Below are positions 18,471 through 25,878 of a DNA stretch of 36,397 bases, piece by piece; positions within the stretch are counted from its first letter, which is position 1; every line of letters starts with the position of its first letter. The notes under the pieces were generated by a model. It had not been told where the DNA came from. It searched no databases and saw only the letters and a list, made by a program, of their open reading frames with translations. The position numbers were made by a program, and so were the translations under genes. Where the stretch lies: the NCBI GenBank assembly GCA_022709905.1, contig JAKLHY010000071.1, forward strand, positions 1 to 36,397, written 5' to 3'. The stretch is from Verrucomicrobiota bacterium. GTDB lineage: Bacteria; Verrucomicrobiota; Verrucomicrobiia; Limisphaerales; UBA1319.

Positions 18471-18500
18471 CGCTAATGAACGCCAATTAACGCTAATAAA
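18471..18500. repeat. Three tandem 10-bp repeats (CGCYAATNAA)
   Basis: CGCTAATGAA, CGCCAATTAA and CGCTAATAAA lie head to tail in the divergent region between the hydrolase (start 18361) and the Cys-rich gene (start 18626). The 10-bp spacing places each copy on the same face of the helix, which would suit a regulator, but similar sequence can also be non-functional repeat DNA. No regulator can be named. Confidence 0.55.
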
Positions 18501-18625
18501 AGAAGGCAAAAGATACGGAGGTCCTGAAGTGTTTGGCCCCCGGCTTTTGATTCAGGCAATCGGGCGCGAGGCCGGGTTCAAAGAATGGATCGACAGGCGG
18601 AAAATGCCTCATACACTGGTTGGCC

Positions 18626-20197
18626 ATGAGCCATGAAGATCTCACTCCAAACCGTTCCGGAAAAAACAGCCGGCCTTGCCCGGCCACGCAAGGTTTGATA
18701 ACTCCGGCGGATTGCGGCGCGCGACGCGGGAGCCAATTGAACTGTCCCGCGGATTGTTCCTACTACCCGTTTGGGCCGAAGGGCTATGATCTGTGGCTGA
18801 AGATGGATGAAAACTGGGGCTCTGTCGCCTTCGATTACGCGATCCGCCATTTGGGCGCCGATCGGTTTCGGAATCCCAAAAGCCCCCATTGTTATCCTGC
18901 GGACAACACGGCGACCAACGTTGTTTTGGCTCAATCCCACGCTTTGTATACCGCCTTTTTCGTAGAACGTGATGCCGCCGGACGGACCTTGGCGGACCGG
19001 TGGGAGGCGGAGGGTTGGAAAGGCTTGAACAATGATCAACGGGTGATGATGGGTTACCGCCGTCAATCCTATGTCACTGTGGTCGAAATCCAAAAGGTCT
19101 TGGATCATCAATCGGCCTTATGCGCCGACCTTCTCTTTCCTGAGACGCCCCCGTTCATATTAATGGACCGGACCTCCACTCCGAAGATGGCGCGGTTCAC
19201 TCGGCTTCTGGCCTGGATTACTCACTATCCGCATTTCAGCCGCCTGGGCGGAGTCGGCATTTTTGTGGAATACAGTATTTGGGGGTTTTGGAAGGAATTG
19301 TTGAAGACCCGGCTTGCGCGGGAACAGGCGCAACAACCTGCGTTGACCTTGCGCGAATTTCTCATGCGAGACTACGTATGGGCTGTTGACGTCCTGAACG
19401 AGTTGGGGATCGAGTATCACCGGCGTGTTTTTGAAAACATCGATTTCTACCATTGCGTCGCCATTTACCGGCTTGTCGGAACCGTGCAAGAAGTGGCGTC
19501 CGCGATTCAAAGCAAACCTGACTTCGAACCTGAGCCCCCGAGAAAGGAGGCGGGATTTGCGAAGCCGCTGGCCCAATTTTCCTGGCTGCGGCGGGGGGAT
19601 TCCGCGCAACTCGACAAATCCATGGCCGGCGCCTTCAAACACTCGGATCCATCGGTCAGCGTTGGGACAGTGGGTAATGTGCGCCTTTACCCGAATGAAC
19701 TCATTCTCGAAACCATGTCCAAAAAGAAGTTCAACTTTGCCCGCCAGATGGTGGATCAGTATTTTGGCAATCTGGTCCGTTTTGAAAAAGAGTGCATCAC
19801 GGATGTGGCCCATCTGGAAATGCGCAAGCACCCTCGGATTGCGGTGTCCCCTGAAGTGACGGAAGCATTGGACCGCGAGTTTGCGAGGGACGCTTCCCAT
19901 GGCATCCAGATGGACGTTTCCCGGGAACGCGTGCCCGAGACCGGGATCCCAGGGCTGCCGGAAGACCCCGAGGCGCGAATGATCCAGCGGCAGCTCCGCA
20001 CTCTACTGGACGATCGCATCCCCATGCTTGAGCATCACACACCGCGCGAGTGCGCCCGTGATGCGTCTTTGCGACCGCTGCTGATCGAGTGGATGAAAGG
20101 CCAAATCCATCATCTGGACACGAAACGTCTGAAGGACGGTTTGTGCGTGAATATCGATGGGTACCTGGACGAACTGGAGCTTGCGGAACTGAAGTAG
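18626..20197 (+). CDS. Cysteine-rich protein of unknown function with ParS/MbcA-like C-terminus
   Basis: 523 residues from ATG 18626 (TTG 18620 is the only other in-frame start; neither has a good SD). Four N-terminal cysteines (C18, C30, C40, C44, in the run GSQLNCPADCSYYPF) suggest a zinc-binding knuckle. The middle 400 residues are a soluble alpha/beta region I do not recognise (motifs WKELLKTRLAR and FARQMVDQYFGNLVRFE). Residues about 455-505, with RIPMLEHHTPRECARDASLR, resemble the 'L.g.TPREAA' segment of MbcA/ParS/Xre toxin-binding domains that also ends some SEC-C-type proteins. No signal peptide, so cytoplasmic. It has no operon partner: the next gene downstream is convergent. The ParS-like call is a weak motif match. 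Confidence 0.8.
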   Translation: MSHEDLTPNRSGKNSRPCPATQGLITPADCGARRGSQLNCPADCSYYPFGPKGYDLWLKMDENWGSVAFDYAIRHLGADRFRNPKSPHCYPADNTATNVVLAQSHALYTAFFVERDAAGRTLADRWEAEGWKGLNNDQRVMMGYRRQSYVTVVEIQKVLDHQSALCADLLFPETPPFILMDRTSTPKMARFTRLLAWITHYPHFSRLGGVGIFVEYSIWGFWKELLKTRLAREQAQQPALTLREFLMRDYVWAVDVLNELGIEYHRRVFENIDFYHCVAIYRLVGTVQEVASAIQSKPDFEPEPPRKEAGFAKPLAQFSWLRRGDSAQLDKSMAGAFKHSDPSVSVGTVGNVRLYPNELILETMSKKKFNFARQMVDQYFGNLVRFEKECITDVAHLEMRKHPRIAVSPEVTEALDREFARDASHGIQMDVSRERVPETGIPGLPEDPEARMIQRQLRTLLDDRIPMLEHHTPRECARDASLRPLLIEWMKGQIHHLDTKRLKDGLCVNIDGYLDELELAELK

Positions 20198-20359
20198 GAA
20201 AACTCTTCTGCTTGATATCGGGCAGAGTAGGGGCCGGGATCCGCGGTAATTCGGGGCGGGCAAACTCAGCGTTCGCCATTCGCGCAGGGAATTGCCTCGG
20301 TCACCTGGGCCACCATAAATCTCGTGCCATACGAAAGGCGTTGGCCGCTTCCAGTCTCA

Positions 20360-21838
20360 TCATAACTCCCATCCTTTTCGGAAATGGCCATGGATGAACG
20401 GTTCGGCTTCGGGCGCATGGGAGGCCGTCATGCTGGGACCGTTCCAGTGCAAGGTTTTGCCAGTTCTCAAGGCGACACTGCCCAGCAGAACGATCTCCGT
20501 CAATCGGGCGGCAAAATCGAAGTTGGCGCTGGCGGGCGGGCCTCCTTTGCATGCCTCGATCCAATCCCGGTGATGGCCCTTGGACCTGGGAATTGTGGGC
20601 GGCGGAGGTTGGTATTGAAGCATTTTCTCCTCAGGAATAATCCGAGGCGAACCGCTCCAGACTCCCGACAAAACCGCGCCTGCATCGCCGACGATCAGCG
20701 AGCCCCCGCCGGCGGGCAGGTCCTCATCGGGTTCCAAACAAGCGGGGCGGGGAGGTCGCAGACCGCCGTCGTACCAGAATACCTCAATCCGGTCTCGACC
20801 GCTTCGCCCAGGAAAGACCCAATGGTAGGTTGCCGCCAACGGTGTGGTTTCTTCGTTCAGCGCTGTCGAACTGGCCTCGACCAGGATTGGATGCTCGAGA
20901 TCCAGCGCCCACACTGCGGTGTCCAGCGTGTGGCAGCCGAAGTTGCCCAGGGTGCCGCTGCCGAAGTCCCACCAGTAATGGAACATTAACGGCGTGTAGG
21001 CAGGATGATAGGGCCGCAGTTTTGCGGGGCCAATCCAGAGATCCCACGAGAGTCCGTCCGGCTCGGGCGGTGTGTCCGCGGGCCGGGCCGTCGGCAAGGG
21101 ACGGTTGGGTCCGCTGGCCCAGGCGTGCACCTGGCGCACCGGACCAATCGCTCCGGCGCGGATCCATTCGACGGCGCGCCGGATGTCATCGGTCGAGTGG
21201 CCCTGGTTGCCCATTTGAGTGGCTACCTTCATTTCTAGCGCCAACCGGGCGAGCTGGCGCGCTTCGTAGATCGAGTGCGTAAGGGGTTTCTCGCAGTAGA
21301 CCCCTTTACCGGCTCGCATCGCCGCCGCGCAAGCGACCGCGTGGATGTGGTTGGGAGCGGCGACTAACACGGCATCAATATCCCGCTGCGCTTGCTCGAG
21401 CATGGTCCGAAAGTCAAAGTACACCGCGGGATCCCGCCGTCCTAGGTCCGGATTCTGTTTGATGTGCTCGGCCACAGCCTGTTTAGCCGGACCGCGTCCG
21501 CCGTTGTGTCGATAATACAGGTGGCTGTTATCCCAAAACTCGGCGACATCGCAGATCGCGCTCACGGCGACGTCGGGATGCTTCAACAGCTCCTTGAGAT
21601 TAGTGATGCCTTGTCCCCCGGCGCCGATAATGGCTACGTTCAATCGGTTGCTGGGAGGGGCCAGGCCTGGGCCTCCGAGAATCCATCGAGGTACAACACT
21701 GACCGCCGTCAGTGTCAATGTCGTCCGAAGAAAACGACGACGGGAGACTCCCGGACGCCGGGTGTTCAAAGGCTTCCGGAGAGGGGAACGATCTGCGACG
21801 CTTTTGCGGGTGGCATCCATGCGGGCGGGGAGGTTCAT
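20360..21838 (-). CDS. Tat-exported Gfo/Idh/MocA family oxidoreductase
   Basis: 492 residues. A twin-arginine signal (SRRRFLRTTLTLTAVSVV, from about residue 32) indicates export of the folded, cofactor-loaded enzyme. The Rossmann domain has the dinucleotide motif GAGGQG (72-77), CDVAEFW, and the conserved EKP (183-185) carrying the family lysine. The C-terminal alpha/beta domain includes GNFGCHTLDTAVWAL and HHRDWIEACKGG, typical of Planctomycetes/Verrucomicrobia members with Tat signals. Such enzymes perform NAD(P)-dependent redox or glycoside chemistry on sugars and cyclitols; the substrate is unknown. The start could be later, since the region before the Tat motif is unusually long (about 31 residues). 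Confidence 0.92.
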   Translation of the reverse strand: MNLPARMDATRKSVADRSPLRKPLNTRRPGVSRRRFLRTTLTLTAVSVVPRWILGGPGLAPPSNRLNVAIIGAGGQGITNLKELLKHPDVAVSAICDVAEFWDNSHLYYRHNGGRGPAKQAVAEHIKQNPDLGRRDPAVYFDFRTMLEQAQRDIDAVLVAAPNHIHAVACAAAMRAGKGVYCEKPLTHSIYEARQLARLALEMKVATQMGNQGHSTDDIRRAVEWIRAGAIGPVRQVHAWASGPNRPLPTARPADTPPEPDGLSWDLWIGPAKLRPYHPAYTPLMFHYWWDFGSGTLGNFGCHTLDTAVWALDLEHPILVEASSTALNEETTPLAATYHWVFPGRSGRDRIEVFWYDGGLRPPRPACLEPDEDLPAGGGSLIVGDAGAVLSGVWSGSPRIIPEEKMLQYQPPPPTIPRSKGHHRDWIEACKGGPPASANFDFAARLTEIVLLGSVALRTGKTLHWNGPSMTASHAPEAEPFIHGHFRKGWEL

Positions 21839-22086
21839 GGCTCATGAGTTTTCCGCCGAACCCATGTCCTGTCCAGCCAAGATTGCCGCATGAATATTTC
21901 GCTTGCAGGTTCTTCTGGGTGGGTCGAGTAGTAGAGACTGGAGACATGCTTCGCTTCAAGGAGCTGACTTTGTCCAGCCAACACCTCGAGCGTCGTAGAA
22001 GCCAACAATCGGTATGGGAAGCCCAAGGGAGGGCTTTTTGAAGGGGTAATACTTCGCATAGAGATCATCGAAAGGAGCCAGTCACT

Positions 22087-24984
22087 ATGATCATCGATCA
22101 ATTTCAGTTGGAGGCAACGGCACAACGCTATGAAAGCCGCAGACAGACGCGCGAACGGAGTGAGCGCCTGATTCAGGCCAAACGTTACCTGGAAGTGGAC
22201 AGGCCGGAGCGGGTGGAGCTGTTTCTGTTGCGGCACGGTTTTACGAGGGGGGATGCCGAGCGAATGCTGCGGTTCAAGGCTCGAGGCACACCCACGCCGG
22301 TGGAAACGGTTGCCGGTGTGATAGAACCGTATGCCTTGGAGCGGATACTTGGCGCCAACGACCTCATGGGGGTTGCGTTCCTGGAGAGCGGGTTGCGTGT
22401 GGCCCGCACGGTGGGGCGCATCTGGATGGGCGTGGCCGCCGGCAGCCCCCGCGGTTATGGCACGGGTTTCATGGTTTCCCCTCGGCTCTTGCTGACCAAT
22501 CACCATGTGCTGGGTGACAAGACATTGACACGAACCTCGCTGTTAGAATTCGGTTACGAGATCGGGGAGGATGGCACGATTCCACCCACGACCACCTATG
22601 GTCTGGATCCTGACGCCTTCCATATGGCCGATCGGAACCTGGATTACGCTCTGGTGGCCGTCCAACCCATGCCCATGAGAGGCGACCTGACCTTGGGAGA
22701 GATTGGGTGGAACAGGTTAATCGAGGAAGAAGGGAAAGCCATTGTCTCGCAGTGGATCAACATTATCCAGCATCCAAATGCGGAACCGAAGCAGTTGTGC
22801 CTGCGAGAAAATCAGCTGATCGATGTTTTGGAGCTCTTTCTGCATTACAAGACGGATACTTCACCCGGTTCATCCGGATCTCCGGTGTTCAATGACCGTT
22901 GGGAGGTTGTGGCGCTGCACCATTCGGGGGTCCCGGCGAAAAATGCGGCAGGTCAAATCATGGCCGTCGATGGCCAGGTTTGGCGGACAGAGATGGGCGA
23001 GCATCGGATCAAATGGACCGCCAACGAGGGCACCAGGATTAGCCGGGTGATTGCGCACTTGCGGCAACAGGCGATGACGCCGGCCCAGCGCCGGCTGTTC
23101 GAGGAAATGTTCACCGCCCATCCGGCGGCCGGCACCGGTCGTCCGCCTGAGACGCGTGACCTTGACCGATCACGAACAGCCTGTGGCGCCGTCACGACCG
23201 TTTCAGTTTCCCCCGATGGAACCGCAACATGGACGTTGCCGCTATCGGTTTCGGTGCGGATTGGCGGCGCGGGTGGGGCGGCGGTTGGGACATCGCAGCT
23301 ATCGACGATGGCATCCGTGCCTGCCGATGGCAGTGCCGGAGGGCTCCCAGTTCAGGCTCCCGTGGTGACGCATGGAAAAGAAGATCCCGCGAACTTGCTG
23401 GTCGCCGCTCAGCGCGAATTCGGAGCTCGGGCCGACGTGATGAACGTCAGGTTGGGTTATGTGTTCAAGAATGGCTGGATCACCAAGGAACGCGCGATCG
23501 TGGTGACGGTCGCGCGCAGGAGAACACCCGTCCAACTTCGTGAGGCGCGCATCCAACCTCTCCCCGATGAGTTTCGAGGCTTGCCCGTGGAGGTTAGCCA
23601 TCCATCCATCGAGGATTTAGTCCGCCTGTCGAGTGGTCCCGCGGTCGCTGAGACTGTATTTGCCGACACAGGCGTGCTGGCGAACGAAATTACTTATGTG
23701 CCGCCCGCGGGAGTGTCCCTCGAGGAGGTCCAGGCCAAAATGCGGGTGCTGGCGCACGTCAGCCCGGAAGAAGGGTGGTCGCAGCTTTCCCAGTTCCTGA
23801 AGGGAACGAAAAACCGATTGGTGATTGGCATGTACGACTTTGGGGCTCCTCATGCGGTGGATGCGGTAGAGTCTGTGGGCCGGAAGCCGGGCTTCGAGAA
23901 GCTGACCCTGGTGATGCAGGCCGGAGAAAGCGTGGGTTCTGGAACGAAAAAGAATGATCTAAAGGACGCGGAGGTGGTGGCTCAGTTCCGTGACAAACTC
24001 CCGGATCGGTTCGAAAATGCATGGGTGAAAACCGGGGTGTTGGACGGCTGGGTTGCCAGTTCCTATCACATCAAGGTGATCGTCCGAGACAGCAATGCCT
24101 TCTGGTTGTCGAGTGGAAACCTTCAATCCTCAAACCAGCCAAAATTTCAGGATGGAGCCACCGAGAAAAAGAAGGCGCTCCGCACGCACAACCGGGAATG
24201 GCACGCCATCCTCGAACATCCAGGATTGGCTCAGGCCTACGAAGAATACCTTCTCCATGATTTCAACAACAACCGTCGCCTTTCGCCGGAGGAATCCCTG
24301 GAACTGACTGGATTCGGAGCGCTGCCTGATCTGCTGATTCCAGAATCGTTCTTTGAGCCGACCGTTGAAGAAGCCGCGGCGCCGCTGAAAATCTTTCCGC
24401 CCTTTGATGAAAATCGAATGTTTCGCGTTCAGCCCTTGTTGACGCCGGACAACTACCATGATCATGTCTTGCGGCTAATCCAGAGCGCCAACCGCGAGCT
24501 GCTGATCCAGAATCAGACATTCAACGCGCCCAAAGAAGGCCAGGATAAGCTCCACGAGTTAATGTCGGCGATTCGGGAGCGCCAGACCCGCGGCGTCGCT
24601 GTCCGGATCATTTTCCGTCTGCTGTTTGCCTCGGAGGCGCGAAAGACTCTCGAAGCGCTTCAGGACTTTGGATTCGATATGAACCAGGTCCGGCTTCAGA
24701 AGAATTGCCACACCAAAGGCATGATCGTGGATGGCGAACGCGTCTTGCTGGGAAGTCAAAACCTCTCGAACCATGGCGTGTCAGTCAACCGCGATGCCAG
24801 TTTGCTGTTTGACGATGCCGCCCTCGCGAACTACTTCCGGGCCATATTCGAACACGATTGGGAGTGCCTGGCGAGACCGCATATCGGCCGGGAAGACTCC
24901 CCGATCGAGTGCGTCACGGCGGAGACCGCCACCCCGAAAGGCATGATCCGACTGACGTGGAAGGATTATCTCGAAATGCTCTAA
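22087..24984 (+). CDS. Trypsin-like serine protease fused to two phospholipase-D (HKD) domains
   Basis: 965 residues from ATG 22087, with AGGAG nine bases upstream. The N-terminal 65 residues are charged and helical. A V8/trypsin-like protease domain (about 105-330) has a complete triad: His140 in LTNHHVL, Asp186 in NLDYALVAV and Ser263 in SPGSSGSPVF. A beta-rich linker (350-430) leads to a segment (about 440-505; VMNVRLGYVFKNG, then IVVTVARRR) resembling the 'NVVGVGVG' module seen beside bacterial V8-like proteases. Two PLD-type units follow. Unit 1 has H661-x-K663-x4-D668 with SGN, and unit 2 has H875-x-K877-x4-D882 with GSQN. Both look intact and could form one nuclease or phosphodiesterase site. 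No signal peptide, so probably cytoplasmic. The TAA stop is also the target-site copy of the repeat that follows. A conflict-effector role is inference. Confidence 0.92.
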   Translation: MIIDQFQLEATAQRYESRRQTRERSERLIQAKRYLEVDRPERVELFLLRHGFTRGDAERMLRFKARGTPTPVETVAGVIEPYALERILGANDLMGVAFLESGLRVARTVGRIWMGVAAGSPRGYGTGFMVSPRLLLTNHHVLGDKTLTRTSLLEFGYEIGEDGTIPPTTTYGLDPDAFHMADRNLDYALVAVQPMPMRGDLTLGEIGWNRLIEEEGKAIVSQWINIIQHPNAEPKQLCLRENQLIDVLELFLHYKTDTSPGSSGSPVFNDRWEVVALHHSGVPAKNAAGQIMAVDGQVWRTEMGEHRIKWTANEGTRISRVIAHLRQQAMTPAQRRLFEEMFTAHPAAGTGRPPETRDLDRSRTACGAVTTVSVSPDGTATWTLPLSVSVRIGGAGGAAVGTSQLSTMASVPADGSAGGLPVQAPVVTHGKEDPANLLVAAQREFGARADVMNVRLGYVFKNGWITKERAIVVTVARRRTPVQLREARIQPLPDEFRGLPVEVSHPSIEDLVRLSSGPAVAETVFADTGVLANEITYVPPAGVSLEEVQAKMRVLAHVSPEEGWSQLSQFLKGTKNRLVIGMYDFGAPHAVDAVESVGRKPGFEKLTLVMQAGESVGSGTKKNDLKDAEVVAQFRDKLPDRFENAWVKTGVLDGWVASSYHIKVIVRDSNAFWLSSGNLQSSNQPKFQDGATEKKKALRTHNREWHAILEHPGLAQAYEEYLLHDFNNNRRLSPEESLELTGFGALPDLLIPESFFEPTVEEAAAPLKIFPPFDENRMFRVQPLLTPDNYHDHVLRLIQSANRELLIQNQTFNAPKEGQDKLHELMSAIRERQTRGVAVRIIFRLLFASEARKTLEALQDFGFDMNQVRLQKNCHTKGMIVDGERVLLGSQNLSNHGVSVNRDASLLFDDAALANYFRAIFEHDWECLARPHIGREDSPIECVTAETATPKGMIRLTWKDYLEML

Positions 24985-25257
24985 GGGTCCGTGCAAAAAT
25001 AACTTCCGATTTTGGCGGGAGCGCCGCCGGGTCAGATGCGAGGCGCGTGGGCGGGAGTGTATCCTCGGCGATACTCGACCGTCCACGCAACAACGCAGAT
25101 GACCCGGCGCCGCCCCGCCCCGGAGGGCTGCGAGGCTTTGGCTCGCTGGCTTCGTTACTCCTCGGTCAGAGACCGCTGCGGGTATCTTCCCTCGTCGAGC
25201 CTCGCCAGCGAGCCAAATCCTCAGCAGCAAAATCGGAATTTATTTTTGCACGAACCC
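24985..25257 (+). mobile_element. Palindromic MITE-like element, copy 3 (complete, 273 bp)
   Basis: The ends at 24985-25014 and 25228-25257 are 30-bp inverted repeats matching 28 of 30, starting GGGTCCGTGCAAAAATAA. TAA flanks both sides (24982-24984 and 25258-25260). In arm A, CGCCGGGTCA (25025-25034) pairs with TGACCCGGCG (25100-25109), and GCGTGGGCGG (25045-25054) pairs with CCGTCCACGC (25079-25088) with one mismatch; the conserved core is at 25054-25079. In arm B, 14 bases at 25137-25150 pair perfectly with 25204-25217 around an apex containing GGTCAGAGACC and GGGTATC. Short open frames inside it are incidental. No transposase is encoded. Confidence 0.9.
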
Positions 25258-25380
25258 TAAGGATTCACCCGAAGTCACGTTGACCTCGAGTCAATATTTG
25301 AATCATCCGAGCCAAGGATTCCCGAATCCAATGATCTCCTTTTCATTTCAATTCCGCGGAATTTCGGCTGCGGACTGATT

Positions 25381-25878
25381 TTACGGTTTCTTGAGCCGAT
25401 AGAACCGCGTTGGACCAATGAGGGGAATCGTCACCGGATTGCCAGCGGGTGCGACGATCCAAGTTCCTTCCACCAAGTCCGTCGTGGTCTCCAGTCTGAA
25501 ACCGTCCGTTGCTGGTGTCCACGAGAGAATCACCAAGTCACCGGATAACTCGATGAAAAGCGCAGGGGCTTCGCCTGTCTGGGGCACGATCAAGCCCGGC
25601 CAGAAACCGCCGTTGAGGGTAAAGGTGCCACCACTCATCGCGCCGGCATCGGGCTGGCCGATCGTGCCACTGAGGACGTACTGGCCGCCCGCGCTCGTGC
25701 TCCCGCCTCCATCAATGGTGGACCAATCAATCGAGTATTGCCCCCATAGCTGAGCGCAGCAGGAAACATACAAAAGGATTGAACAACACAATGATGCCAG
25801 GCCTGATCGGCCGGTTCCGGCCGGAGCCACTCTCCAGCCGTTGGAGTTCAGATCTCCAAGTTCGGCTCTTTTTTTCAT
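25381..25878 (-). CDS. Small secreted protein of the YSIDWSTIDGGG type
   Basis: 165 residues with an N-terminal hydrophobic stretch (LASLCCSILLYVSCCAQLWG, about 27-46) acting as a signal. The mature part starts YSIDWSTIDGGG and contains GQYVLSGTIGQPDAG and FTLNGGFWPG, a pattern I recognise from many small Verrucomicrobia exported proteins of unknown role. The C-terminal half (LVILSWTPATDGFRLETT, ending FYRLKKP) is the same beta module that ends the large secreted proteins here. Its ATG overlaps the stop of the upstream S74 gene in an ATGA, so translational coupling is likely. Confidence 0.85.
   Translation of the reverse strand: MKKRAELGDLNSNGWRVAPAGTGRSGLASLCCSILLYVSCCAQLWGQYSIDWSTIDGGGSTSAGGQYVLSGTIGQPDAGAMSGGTFTLNGGFWPGLIVPQTGEAPALFIELSGDLVILSWTPATDGFRLETTTDLVEGTWIVAPAGNPVTIPLIGPTRFYRLKKP

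Noticed and set aside
24985..25257. Palindromic repeat as a CRISPR, integron attC site or ordinary terminator
   Set aside because: There is no spacer-repeat array; the paired ends, flanking TAA duplications and two-arm layout fit a mobile element better, and attC core sites are not evident. A terminator side effect is possible but does not explain the conserved apices.
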